Assembly (NCBI RefSeq): GCF_030269925.1
Contig: NC_085135.1
Coordinates: forward strand, 10,106,753-10,170,752
Direction: 5' to 3'
DNA length: 64,000 nt
Origin: Bombyx mori
Lineage: Eukaryota; Arthropoda; Insecta; Lepidoptera; Bombycidae
Of the stretch, positions 38,763 through 51,200 are shown piece by piece. The translations under genes were made by a program, and so were the position numbers. A model generated the notes under the pieces. That model saw only the letters and a program-made list of their open reading frames with translations, ran no database searches and was not told the DNA's origin. Position 1 is the first letter of the stretch. Every line of letters begins with the position of its first letter.

Positions 38763-41394
38763 ATTCATTCACGATTGAGGATTGGGATTCGTTTCATTAC
38801 AAACCATAACGTTAGCTTTCAACAAGATCTTTAACAGACTATGTTAACCTGTGTGAGTAGATAACTTAATTACCCAACTATTAGTGATACACTATACAAC
38901 TGAAAAATTTCATTAATGCTCAATAAGCATTAGAAACCCGAGTTATTACAAAACAACTCAATCTGAGCAGTATTTCATCAGTATTATGTATCAACCACAA
39001 ACTATCGTTACAATTACTTCCATCTAGTGAGAGTAACTCATGCCACCTATATCGAGTGACGATAACCCAATTCAAGTGCCACCTCCATCGAGTAGCTCTT
39101 GACTATTTATTGCCTCCATCCGGCAAATAAGTGGGACCTTCATCCGGTACCCAACTTCAACACAAAACACTAATGCCTCCATCCGGCACGCAAGTGGAAC
39201 TTTCATCCAGTACCCACTTCAACCATAAAACACATCGCAATGCCTCCATCCGGCAATAAAACGAACATATCACCTAAATCGAGCGAGGTGTTCAATTACC
39301 AGTCATAAATAATACTGAATACTGTTCTTTACTAATCACACAAAATAGGACAACAAAATCCTTACTTTAATCAGTCAGTTGTATCGTGGTCATTTGATCC
39401 TACATCTTCTACATCACTAGTGTCAACAAAATCGTATAGAACGCTCCTGGCCTGGCTGCCGGCGCAGCTAGTAACATTGCCACCCACATTATCATTAAAA
39501 CAAATGATAAAACCAATACACATCACTTCACAATATAGAGTCAAGGTCATTAGTAGACCAACACAACAATAGTCTCCATTGAGACCCAGGTCTCCGCTGT
39601 ACCAATCGATGGAGATACTCTCACCTCACTGATCAGTCTCGTCAGTAGCACTACTTAGAGGCAACCTTATGTAATCATAGGTTCTATTAGCAGTTAAAGC
39701 AATCTGTCTTCATTTCAACAAAATTCGACATCGAATTTTACTAAATTTCCAATGTTCTGGTCTCGTCAAAGTTAATCTCTTACTTTCAGTATCATTTTAA
39801 GTAAAAACCTTTTGGGATATGGCACGCGAACTATAAAGAATTCGAAGGGGCTCGCCTCTGTTATTCTTATGGTAGAACAATTTAAAAAAAAAACAAAATG
39901 TGTGCAATTCACACGTGGTAGAAGTGAAACCTTCCAAAATTAAAATACAATTATCTTAAACGTCTTAAGTAAATGTAAAATTTTGTCATTAGTAAATAAT
40001 TGTAAGGTAGCGCCCTCTGTGAATTGATATTTTAATTTCACGTATAATCCTAAATTAAAATTCACTACAAGAGCTTTCATACACACGTTAGTATTAAAAA
40101 TCTCACAGATGGCGCTGTATTAAATAGTATGTTGTATATTTCTGTTTCATTCTTTGCTGGGTTCATCCTACACATTTTTGTATTTGTGTCTCTTACCTGT
40201 CGTTTTTTTTTTTTTTTTTTCGTTGCATCCGGTTTGAAATCACAACGATTCTAAAGAAGTTTTCACTTCAAAAGATGTACGGCTTCTAGCACTTCTTGTC
40301 AAGAACAATTCCATGAGCTCATCGCGAGCTTGGTCATCAATAACGCAAGTCTGGGCTTCGAATAAGGACACTAGATTTAAGAGTTCTATTTCGCTGAATG
40401 CTCAATCTCACTGAACCGATTAAAACAACTATCAGGTAGTACATGACATACAATAGGTAAGCAATAAACCATCGCATAGGATTTGTTCCGTACAGTTTTG
40501 GGTCAAAACAACAGAAACCTTTTATGAGAACCATCGTATAAAATTGCTGAATTATGAAGCTACTACTAATAGATTTCTTGACAAGAGAGCATTCCTAACC
40601 AGAATCCAAATAAAAATATTACGACTCACCAGATTGTTCTTATTTACCAAAATTGCCCGATATTACGCAGCTACCGGCACGTCGCTCCGCTCGGCCGGTG
40701 AATAGGTGACCCATCGAGCGCCGACAGATGGCGCTTGCGTTCTATATCTGGTATTGGCTGCAGCAATCACGTGTTGATTGCGACACGGCCTTCCTAACTG
40801 TACACGTCCTCGTGTGATGGTTAACCTACAATCAAAAACATCCACGAGAACACTTGTTCCGCTCGATCACTCCTGACTACACTTTACGACTTATCGGAAA
40901 ATTTAAAGTCATCAAAGCTTTAAACTGTTTTAATACCATTTTAACCAAATCAAACAATAGGGTATACAAAGTTCACTATTCAGCAGCCAGAGTCATGAAC
41001 CACAGTCGTTCATCAAACTTCAAATTTACTCTGTACAAATCAGGCATAGCTTACAGGAATTCGGATCAAAGAAAACTTCCGAGTAAAAATATCTAACGCC
41101 ACGGCTCTCCAGCCGACCAGCAATCGCAATTGCCCTCATGATGCGCATCCCCAGCGTGGATCGCCCGTGTGCATCACCCGCTGACTACACACGATGGTCT
41201 TTACAGACCCCGACCTCCGCCAGAGCCAAACGCGCACCGCGCACCCACGGACTACTTGAGTTGCCTCAAGAGACACCGATTGCTACCGGGCTACGACTAC
41301 GTAATAGCTACTGGTACGGTCGAACACAATACGGCCGATAGACTATCCTTACTCGAGTTTTCACCACAATTTAAGCTTGCTCTTCATCATCATC
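38763..41394 (-). other. G3-type 3' non-coding sequence with a diverged second LTR
   Basis: No credible gene. 39040-39260 has loosely repeated CCTCCATCCGGCA / TCATCCGGTACCCA words. Near 39400-39480 a minus frame ends in an acidic tail (YDFVDTSDVEDVGSND), possibly a pol C-terminus. 40200-40221 is poly(T), a probable LINE/SINE tail. 40600-40860 shows patchy similarity to the end of the 38248 LTR (GACACGGCC, ACGTCC-GTGTGA, CACTCCTGA), suggesting a second related LTR ending near 40857. Confidence 0.45.
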
Positions 41395-41541
41395 ATTTAC
41401 ATCAACCTCGACTGGTACATGGACCTGCTGACATTTTTCTTAGCCTATCGTGTGGGTATTTGTAAGTACGTTTTGAATTTAAAGCTTTCAATGTGTAACG
41501 GTCACCATCCAATACTTCATCTACTTTAAGCGGCCCTTTCA
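41395..41541 (-). pseudogene. Gypsy integrase C-terminal end (G3 type)
   Basis: Minus frame KGPLKVDEVLDGDRYTLKAL...YKYPHDRLRKM, the conserved GPF/chromo-like end of many Gypsy Pol proteins, then a frameshift into an acidic tail. Cut on its N-terminal side at 41540 by LINE-C. Confidence 0.75.
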
Positions 41542-42205
41542 AATTCAAATTCAAATTCAAAATCATTTATTTCAACTTAGATGTCAGTATGACACACTTG
41601 TTGAATGTCAAAATACAAATAACAATGTTAACTCTACCACCGGTTCCAAAAAAAGCCACAGTCCTGAGAAGAACCGGCGAAACAAACTCAGCGGGCTTTT
41701 TTTTCTTTTTGTTTTTTCTCAAATATATTCTTTTTTTTAAATAAATAGAAATATTCACAATAAAAGAAAAAACAAGTCTAAAAAAATAATAATAATAATG
41801 AAAAATGAAAAGGCCAGGAGCGAGCGCCTCATTCCCACGTAGTGCCATCTAGTAAATAATCCTTAACTTTATAATATGCCTTGTTGCACAAACGTTCCTT
41901 AACAGTTTTCTTAAATCTATGAACAGGTAGTAGTTGAACGTTTAGTGGGATCTTGTTGAAAAGCTGTACACCCAGCCCCCTAAAAGAGTTGCTTATTTTC
42001 TTAATTCGAGCCGCCGGCAACGCAAGCCTATGTTTGTTCCTAGTGTTCACATTGTGCAAATCGCAGACTCTGGGGAATTCTTCAATGTTTTTACGCACGT
42101 ACAATAAATTTTCAAAAATGTATTGGGACGCTAAAGTTAGAATTTTGATTTCCTTAAACTTGTCCCTCAAGGATTCAAGCTTCGGATCTAATTTCGTTTG
42201 ATTAC
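41540..42205 (-). mobile_element. LINE-C, CR1-like 3' end with AATTTG tail
   Basis: The tail at 41540-41561 is (TTCAAA)n on the plus strand, a 3' microsatellite instead of poly(A). The minus frame 42170-41829 (113 codons) reads a conserved LINE C-terminus: YVRKNIEEF, NTRNKHRLALP, SFRGLGVQLFNKIP and KAYYKVKDYL. 5'-truncated; 3' UTR of about 270 nt. Confidence 0.75.
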
Positions 42206-42218
42206 GCTCTTCGTTTTA

Positions 42219-42952
42219 ATGTGTGGACGAGCTCACAGCCCACCTTGTGTTAAGTGGTTACTGGAACCCATAGACATCCACAACGTAAACGCGCCACACA
42301 CCTTGAGATAGAAGTTCTAAGGTCTCAGTATAGTTACAACCGCTGCCCCACCCTTCAAACCGAAATAAACCACTGCTTCACGGCAGAAATAGGCAGGGTG
42401 ACGGTACCCGTGCGGTCGATGGCACTATACGGAGCACCCGTCTGGTGCCACGTCCTTACCCACGAGAACGTCGCCGCGCTGCGACGCCGGCAGCACGCGA
42501 TCGCAGTCAGAGTCATTCAAGGATACCTCACAGTCTCCTACGAGGCGGCGCGCCCTAGCGCAAGTGCAGCCGGAGCGCGGGGGCTCCAATCTCGGCAGTC
42601 CGTGCTGGAGCCGTGGTCTTGTCGTTTGGCGGACCCGTCGGCCGGCCTCCGTACCGTCGAGGCGATCTGCCCGGTTCTCGCGGACTGGGTGGGCCGCGAC
42701 CGCGGAAGTCTCACCTCCGGCTACCTGTACAGACTCACAAGACATCTTACCACCAGCCACCACGCAAACTACAATTTTGCGGGTTCCACCTCGACTACAC
42801 GATGTTACTCCCATACTGCGGAAGTCAACCGCGAACACTTGTCAAGCACGCACTTCACCGGAAAAACCTGCATCCGCCAGCGGGACTCGAACACCGTTGC
42901 ACCGCCAGAAACAAATGCACTGGACGTCTTATCATTTAGGCCACGACGACTT
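42219..42952 (-). mobile_element. Bm1-type SINE split by an internal R1-clade fragment
   Basis: SINE 3' body at 42219-42410, R1 ORF2 fragment (plus strand, about 42411-42726) and SINE body plus tRNA-like head at 42727-42952. The R1 piece covers VVRSMALYGAPVWCH to the DWVGRDRG region with an internal deletion near 42553, has no poly(A), and joins at GTGCGG shared by both sequences. A plus-strand open frame of 261 codons through all three parts is accidental. Confidence 0.8.
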
Positions 42953-43202
42953 TCAAATGTGTCAATTTTCTTCCCCACGGAAACTTGCTTGCTTTCTTGT
43001 TTGCTTGCTTGCTGGAGCCCGAAGTCATCGAACGTGTAGTGTTATTGGTATTGAATCTATGTAAAGTTTCAGCGACAATTCAGTCTCATGTCCTGGTTTA
43101 CTGCACTAGTGGCATGTAATTGTAGCGGAAGTCAGCGGCTTAAAATAATTCTTGTCGGAACTACCCACTCGTCATGACAGATCCATTATAGCGATCGAAC
43201 TT
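42953..43202. other. Unassigned spacer
   Basis: No ORF or repeat recognised, apart from a short CTTGCTTGCTTG run near 43000. Confidence 0.4.
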
Positions 43203-43524
43203 TCACTTGAGACTTGCACTTGCCTTAATTTCTTGCAATAGCTTGTTACGTGTTGTATTTCCGCTAGTAAATGCCATGTGATGAAGTCGACAGTCAAACT
43301 GGGCAACATGAGCCAGAACGTAACATGTGACGATTTCTTCGAGGCTCAGATCTTCCATCGAGGTAACAGAGACGTTATTACACGACTTGCGTATGCTGCA
43401 TTCACGCTCTTGTGGCGTACCACTACTAGTATTCTGATCTGCATCATGTTTTTCTGCTGTACTTCGAACATGTTCAAACACGTCACGCCAGTGAGAGTAG
43501 ATTCCTGATCTCACTTCTGATGTT
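43203..43524 (-). pseudogene. G3 gag N-terminal fragment with primer-binding region
   Basis: Directly inside the LTR end at 43525. In sense TCAGAAGTGAGATC follows the LTR (a possible primer site), and the frame runs about 103 codons: GIYSHWRDVFEHVRSTAEKHD...SLEEIVTCYVLAHVAQFDCRLHH, ending at a stop at 43203. Its position after the LTR suggests gag; no domain is certain. Confidence 0.45.
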
Positions 43525-43702
43525 GGCGCACGTCAGGGATGGCTGAGCGGTAGGTTCCGTCATCACTCGTATTCGATTGAACTCAGTTTAGTCAATAAAA
43601 CTTTTAAATAATAATAATTATTGAAACTCAACACACACAACTTTCACAATGACAGGATAAACCGACAGTTTCGTTGCACATACCGACAGCCCGACTGACC
43701 AT
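43525..43702 (-). repeat. G3 LTR fragment (probable 5' LTR), cut by the satellite array
   Basis: TGTTGGCGCACGTCAGGGATGGCTGAGCG... parallels 38248-38434 almost base for base until ...GACCGAC, then the array begins at 43703. Confidence 0.6.
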
Positions 43703-44178
43703 AGATTTGTTTGTTTGTTTGTTTCGAATAGGCTTCCAAACTACTGAACCGATTTGAAAAATTCTTTCACTGTTAAGGAGCTACAGTATTTCCAAGTGAC
43801 ATAGGCTATGTTATTTTTTGAAAAAAGTTAGGGGTCTTTACTAAAACTCCAATAATGTAACCCATGGTGTAAAAAAATCACCTAAATTATTCTTTACATC
43901 GCGTGCCCAGCGAAAACTATTGATGAAAGAATAAAGTAATCTATACTTCTATACTAATATTATAAAGAGGAAAGATTTGTTTGTTTGTTTGTTTTGAATA
44001 GGCTTTGAAACTACTGAACCGATTTGAAAAATTCTTTCACTGTTTAGGAGCCACAGTATTTCCGAGTGACATAGGCTATGTTATTTTTTGAAAAAAGTTA
44101 GGGGTCTTTACTAAAACTCCAATAATGTAACCCAAGGTGTAAAAAAATCACCTAAAATATTCTTTACATCGCATGCCC

Positions 44179-45636
44179 TTTTTTTTTTTTTTTTTTTTTT
44201 TCGGGTAGAGGGCCGAACCTCCTACGAGGTCCCCACGCAAAAGGGGCGCGCGAGGTATGTTAGACTCAACGATCTGCATGGTGTTGTGAGCAGACCGCGG
44301 GCCCAAGGATTTTAGGACCCACCCACTAAACGACTCCCCTGCACTCTTACATCCGACGTCCGATCCCCTCCGAGGTCAGAACCCGGATGAGGTAGGGGGG
44401 CTACCGCGGTCAACACTACAACCAGACGGCGCGGCTCACCCCAAGGACGGCCAGCCGACGGAGCCTTCGAGGCGAATCGAAGGCTCTGAAACGTCGGCCG
44501 TCTCGGTACGGCAGCCCGTCGGGCCGCCCAGACGGTGCCGCTGGTGTCCCGGAATACCCCGCTGGACCAGAACCAGCCTGCCGGGTCGGGACGCGATACA
44601 CCGTCGACCGGTCGCTCTATTCACTCCACGGCAGCGCGCTAGAGTGCTGGTAGCGCGCCGCGCGGCCTCACCCCCTCAGGTCGCCCCTTGACCTTCACCG
44701 GGGGGAGGCCGCTACCTACAGGGGCCGGGACGTACGGGCGTATTCCCGCCTCCGGCCCCCGGCTCGACGGCGACGGATCGGTGCGGAAAGGGAAGAGCTC
44801 TCCCTCTCTCGCTCCGCCGCCTCCTTCTGCGAGATGGTGGACTCGCAGAAGTCGAGCATCGCCTTCCAGGACGCGTCGCTGCCGAGCATCGTAGCCACGA
44901 CGCGCGGCAGCGAGAGGTCCTCACCTATGACCGCGACGAGGGCGGCGCGTTGCTCGTCGAATCCAGAGCAACGCGCCAATGTATGTTCCGCTGTGTCTTC
45001 CTCGTCGCGGTCCGCGCAGTGGTGGCACTGCGCCGTCGGTTCCCTTCCGGCTATCTTGAAGAGGTACCGGCCAAAACAGCCATGGCCGGTCAACATCTGC
45101 GTTAGCCGGAAGGTGAGGCATCCGCGGTCGCGGCCCACCCAGTCCGCGAGAACCGGGCGGACCGCCTCGACGGTACGGATGCCGGCCGACGGGTCCGCCA
45201 AGCGGCGAGACCACGCCTCCAGCACGGACCGCCGAGATTGGAGCCTCCGCGCTCGAACTACACCTTCGCCGGGGCGCCCTTCCCCTCTAGATCGGAGGTC
45301 GCTACGCCACCTGTAATCAGCAGCGAGCGCCTCCGCCTCCAGGTCCCAGGTTGGCGCCCCGGCGAGCAAGCACGCCGCCTCGAAGGAGACGGTGCGGTAT
45401 CCTCGGATGGCCCTGACCGCGATCGCGCGCTGCGGACGTCGCAGCGCGGCGACGTTCTTGCGGGTCAGGGCCTGGCACCATACCGGAGCACCGTATAGTG
45501 CCATCGACCGCACCACCCCCATGTATAGGCGGCGCGCCGCCTCATCGGGACCCCCGACGTTAGGAAGAAGCCGGCTCAAAGAGCCGGCTGTCGCGATCAG
45601 CCGAGGGCCCAATTTCTTAAAGTGAGCGCGGAAGCT
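44179..45636 (-). mobile_element. R1-clade LINE insertion in satellite, copy A
   Basis: Flanked by the 13-bp duplication ACATCGCATGCCC (44166-44178 and 45637-45649). 5'-truncated; poly(T), 3' UTR and an ORF2 C-terminal frame (44716-45636, open to the truncation edge) from RAHFKKLGPRL through the CHHC...LARC knuckle to the Arg-rich end. Intact coding sequence. Confidence 0.95.
44716..45636 (-). pseudogene. R1-clade ORF2 C-terminal fragment (copy A)
   Basis: About 307 codons after the RT active site: thumb and connection, VVRSMALYGAPVWCQALT, WDLEAEALAADYRWRSDLRSR, CCHC knuckle and Ser/Arg tail. Carries T instead of P in the LLAGAPxWDLEA motif, unlike copy B and the other copies. Confidence 0.9.
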
Positions 45637-46458
45637 ACATCGCATGCCCTGCGATGCTATTGATGAAAGAATAAAGTAATCTATACTTCTATACTAATAT
45701 TATAAAGAGGAAAGATTTGTTTGTTTGTTGGTTTCGAATAGGCTTCCAAACTACTGAACCGATTTGAAAAATTCTTTCACTGTTTAGGAGCTACAGTATT
45801 TCCGAGTGACATAGGCTATCTTATTTTCTGAAAAAAGTTAGGGATACTTACTAAAACTCCAATAATGTAACCCAAGGTGTAAAAAAATCACCTAAATTAT
45901 TCTTTACATCGCGTGCCCAGCGAAAACTATTGATGAAAGAATAAAGTAATCTATACTTCTATACTAATATTATAAAGAGGAAAGATTTGTTTGTTTGTTT
46001 GTTTTGAATAGGCTTTGAAACTACTGAACCGATTTGAAAAATTATTTCACTGTTTAGGAGCCACAGTATTTCCGAGTGACATAGGCTATGTTATTTTTTG
46101 AAAAAAGTTAGGGGTCTTTACTAAAACTCCAATAATGTAACCCAAGGTGTAAAAAAATCACCTAAATTATTCTTTACATCGCGTGCCCAGCGAAAACTAT
46201 TGATGAAAGAATAAAGTAATCTATACTTCTATACTAATATTATAAAGAGGAAAGATTTGTTTGTTTGTTTGTTTTGAATAGGCTTTGAAACTACTGAACC
46301 GATTTGAAAAATTCTTTCACTGTTTAGGAGCCACAGTATTTCCGAGTGACATAGGCTATGTTATTTTTTGAAAAAAGTTAGGGGTCTTTACTAAAACTCC
46401 AATAATGTAACCCAAGGTGTAAAAAAATCACCTAAAATATTCTTTACATCGCATGCCC

Positions 46459-47913
46459 TTTTTTTTTTTTTTTTTTTTCGGGTAGAGGGCCGAACCTCCT
46501 ACGAGGTCCCCACGCAAAAGGGGCGCGCGAGGTATGTGAGACTCAACGATCTGCATGGTGTTGTGAGCAGACCGCGGGCCCAAGGATTTTAGGACCCACC
46601 CACTAAACGACTCCCCTGCACTCTTACATCCGACGTCCGATCCCCTCCGAGGTCAGAACCCGGATGAGGTAGGGGGGCTACCGCGGTCAACACTACAACC
46701 AGACGGCGCGGCTCACCCCAAGGACGGCCAGCCGACGGAGCCTTCGAGGCGAATCGAAGGCTCTGAAACGTCGGCCGTCTCGGTACGGCAGCCCGTCGGG
46801 CCGCCCAGACGGTGCCGCTGGTGTCCCGGAATACCCCGCTGGACCAGAACCAGCCTGCCGGGTCGGGACGCGATACACCGTCGACCGGTCGCTCTATTCA
46901 CTCCACGGCAGCGCGCTAGAGTGCTGGTAGCGCGCCGCGCGGCCTCACCCCCTCAGGTCGCCCCTTGACCTTCACCGGGGGGAGGCCGCTACCTACAGGG
47001 GCCGGGACGTACGGGCGTATTCCCGCCTCCGGCCCCCGGCTCGACGGCGACGGATCGGTGCGGAAAGGGAAGAGCTCTCCCTCTCTCGCTCCGCCGCCTC
47101 CTTCTGCGAGATGGTGGACTCGCAGAAGTCGAGCATCGCCTTCCAGGACGCGTCGCTGCCGAGCATCGTAGCCACGACGCGCGGCAGCGAGAGGTCCTCA
47201 CCTATGACCGCGACGAGGGCGGCGCGTTGCTCGTCGAATCCAGAGCAACGCGCCAATGTATGTTCCGCTGTGTCTTCCTCGTCGCGGTCCGCGCAGTGGT
47301 GGCACTGCGCCGTCGGTTCCCTTCCGGCTATCTTGAAGAGGTACCGGCCAAAACAGCCATGGCCGGTCAACATCTGCGTTAGCCGGAAGGTGAGGCATCC
47401 GCGGTCGCGGCCCACCCAGTCCGCGAGAACCGGGCGGACCGCCTCGACGGTACGGATGCCGGCCGACGGGTCCGCCAAGCGGCGAGACCACGCCTCCAGC
47501 ACGGACCGCCGAGATTGGAGCCTCCGCGCTCGAACTACACCTTCGCCGGGGCGCCCTTCCCCTCTAGATCGGAGGTCGCTACGCCACCTGTAATCAGCAG
47601 CGAGCGCCTCCGCCTCCAGGTCCCAGGGTGGCGCCCCGGCGAGCAAGCACGCCGCCTCGAAGGAGACGGTGCGGTATCCTCGGATGGCCCTGACCGCGAT
47701 CGCGCGCTGCGGACGTCGCAGCGCGGCGACGTTCTTGCGGGTCAGGGCCTGGCACCATACCGGAGCACCGTATAGTGCCATCGACCGCACCACCCCCATG
47801 TATAGGCGGCGCGCCGCCTCATCGGGACCCCCGACGTTAGGAAGAAGCCGGCTCAAAGAGCCGGCTGTCGCGATCAGCCGAGGGCCCAATTTCTTAAAGT
47901 GAGCGCGGAAGCT
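46459..47913 (-). mobile_element. R1-clade LINE insertion in satellite, copy B
   Basis: Same insertion as copy A, duplicated with its flanks: target duplication copies at 46446-46458 and 47914-47926, same truncation point. By eye it differs from copy A at only a few bases (for example 45352/47629 region and 44261/46538 region) and by 3 T in the tail. Confidence 0.95.
46993..47913 (-). pseudogene. R1-clade ORF2 C-terminal fragment (copy B)
   Basis: Same frame and content as copy A, with the usual LLAGAPPWDLEA motif. Confidence 0.9.
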
Positions 47914-48245
47914 ACATCGCATGCCCTGCGATGCTATTGATGAAAGAATAAAGTAATCTATACTTCTATACTAATATTATAAAGAGGAAAGATTTGTTTG
48001 TTTGTTGGTTTCGAATAGGCTTCCAAACTACTGAACCGATTTGAAAAATTCTTTCACTGTTTAGGAGCTACAGTATTTCCGAGTGACATAGGCTATCTTA
48101 TTTTCTGAAAAAAGTTAGGGATACTTACTAAAACTCCAATAATGTAACCCAAGGTGTAAGAAAATCACCTAAAATATTCTTTATATCGCGTGCGCTGCGA
48201 AAACTGTTGATGATAGAATAAAGTAATCTATACTAATATTACAAA

Positions 48246-51200
48246 GAGGAAAGATTTGTTTGTTTGTTTCTTTGTTTTGAATAGGCTTTGAAACTACTGA
48301 ACCGATTTGAAAAATTCTTTCACTGTTTAGGAGCTCCAGTATTTCCGAGTGACATAGGCTATCTTATTTTCTGAAAAAAGTTAGGGATACTTACTAAAAC
48401 TCCAATAATGTAAACCCAAGGTGTAAAAAAATCACCTAAAATATTCTTTACATCGCATGCCCTGCGAAAACTATTGATGAAAGAATAAAGTAATCTATAC
48501 TTCTATACTAATATTATAAATAGGAAAGATTTGTTTGTTTGTTTGTTTCGAATAGGCTTCCAAACTACTGAACCGATTTGAAAAATTCTTTCACTGTTTA
48601 GGAGCTACAGTATTTCCGAGTGACATAGGCTATCTTATTTTCTGAAAAAAGTTAGGGATCCTTACTAAAACTCCAATAATGCAACCCAAGGTGTAAAAAA
48701 ATCACCTAAAATATTCTTTACATCGCATGCCTTGCGAAAACTATTTACGATAGAATAAAGTAATCTATACTAATATTATAAAGAGGAAAGATTTGTTTGT
48801 TTGTTTCTTTGTTTTGAATAGGCTTTGAAACTACTGAACCGATTTGAAAAATTCTTTCACTGTTTAGGAGCTCCAGTATTTCCGAGTGACATAGGCTATC
48901 TTATTTTCTGAAAAAAGTTAGGGATACTTACTAAAACTCCAATAATGTAACCCAAGGTGTAAGAAAATCACCTAAAATATTCTTTATATTGCGTGCGCTG
49001 CGAAAACTGTTGATGATAGAATAAAGTAATCTACATCTACACTAATATTATAAAGAGGAAAGATTTGTTTATTTGTTTGTTTCGAATAGGCTTCCAAACT
49101 ACTGAACCGATTTGAAAAATTCTTTCACTGTTTAGGAGCTACAGTATTTCCGAGTGACATAGGCTATAATATTTTTTGAAAAAAGTTAGGGATCCTTACT
49201 AAAACTCCAATAATGTAACCCAAGGTGTAAAAAAATCACCTAAAATATTCTTTACATCGCATGCCTTGCGAAAACTATTTACGATAGAATAAAGTAATCT
49301 ATACTAATATTATAAAGAGGAAAGATTGTTTGTTTGGTTCTTTGTTTTGAATAGGCCTTGAAACTACTGAACCGATTTGAAAAATTATTTCACTGTTTAG
49401 GAGCTCCAGTATTTCCGAGTGACATAGGTTATGTTATTTTTTGAAAAAAGTTAGGGATCTTTACTAAAACTCCAATAATGTAAACCAAGGTGTAAAAAAA
49501 TCACCTAAAATATTCTTTACATCGCATGCCCTGCGAAAACTAGTGATGAAAGAATAAAGCAATCTATACTTCTATACTAATATTATAAAGAGGAACGATT
49601 TGTTTGTTTGTTTCTTTGTTTTGAATAGGCCTTGAAACTACTGAACCGATTTGAAAAATTATTTCACTGTTAAGGAGCTCCAGTATTTCCGAGTGACATA
49701 GGTTATATTATTTTTTGAAAAAAGTTAGGGATCTTTACTAAAACTCCAAAAATGTAAACCAAGGTGTAAAAAAATCACCTAAAATATTCTTTACATCGCA
49801 TGCCCTGCGAAAACTAGTGATGAAAGAATAAAGCAATCTATACTTCTATACTAATATTATAAAGAGGAAATATTTGTTTGTTTGGTTCTTTGTTTTGAAT
49901 AGGCCTTGAAACTACTGAACCGATTTGAAAAATTATTTCACTTTTAAGGAGCTCCAGTATTTCGAGTGACATAGGTTATATTATTTTTTGAAAAAAGTTA
50001 GGGATCCTTACTAAAACTCCAATAATGTAAACCAAGGTGTAAAAAATTCACCTAAAATATTCTTTACATCGCATGCCCTGCGAAAACTAGTGATGAAAGA
50101 ATAAAGCAATCTATACTTCTATACTAATATTATAAAGAGGAACGATTTGTTTGTTTGTTTCTTTGTTTTGAATAGGCCTTGAAACTACTGAACCGATTTG
50201 AAAAATTATTTCACTGTTAAGGAGCTCCAGTATTTCCGAGTGACATAGGTTATATTATTTTTTGAAAAAAGTTAGGGATCTTTACTAAAACTCCAATAAT
50301 GTAAACCAATGTGTAAAAAAATCACCTAAAATATTCTTTACATCGCATGCCTTGCGAAAACTATTTACGATAGAATAAAATAATCTATACTAATATTATA
50401 AAGAGGAACGATTTGTTTGTTTGTTTCTTTGTTTTGAATAGGCTTTGAAACTACTGAACCGATTTGAAAAATTCTTTCACTGTTTAGGAGCTCCAGTATT
50501 TCCGAGTGACATAGGCTATCTTATTTTCTGAAAAAAGTTAGGGATACTTACTAAAACTCCAATAATGTAAACCCAAGGTGTAAAAAAATCACCTAAAATA
50601 TTCTTTACATCGCATGCCCTGCGAAAACTATTGATGAAAGAATAAAGTAATCTATACTTCTATACTAATATTATAAATAGGAAAGATTTGTTTGTTTGTT
50701 TGTTTCGAATAGGCTTCCAAACTACTGAACCGATTTGAAAAATTCTTTCACTGTTTAGGAGCTACAGTATTTCCGAGTGACATAGGCTATCTTATTTTCT
50801 GAAAAAAGTTAGGGATCCTTACTAAAACTCCAATAATGCAACCCAAGGTGTAAAAAAATCACCTAAAATATTCTTTACATCGCATGCCTTGCGAAAACTA
50901 TTTACGATAGAATAAAGTAATCTATACTAATATTATAAAGAGGAAAGATTTGTTTGTTTGTTTCTTTGTTTTGAATAGGCTTTGAAACTACTGAACCGAT
51001 TTGAAAAATTCTTTCACTGTTTAGGAGCTCCAGTATTTCCGAGTGACATAGGCTATCTTATTTTCTGAAAAAAGTTAGGGATACTTACTAAAACTCCAAT
51101 AATGTAACCCAAGGTGTAAGAAAATCACCTAAAATATTCTTTATATTGCGTGCGCTGCGAAAACTGTTGATGATAGAATAAAGTAATCTACATCTACACT

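Larger units (their letters stand above)
43967..48245 (+). repeat. Duplicated array block containing the R1 insertion
   Basis: Landmarks 43967 and 46247 (2280 bp apart) and 45707 and 47984 (2277 bp apart) pair up; both halves include the R1 copy, its target duplications and neighbouring monomers. The 3-bp period change is the poly(T) length. Confidence 0.9.

Noticed and set aside
42254..43039. 261-codon plus-strand open frame
   Set aside because: Reads through SINE, R1 fragment and SINE; a chance fusion.
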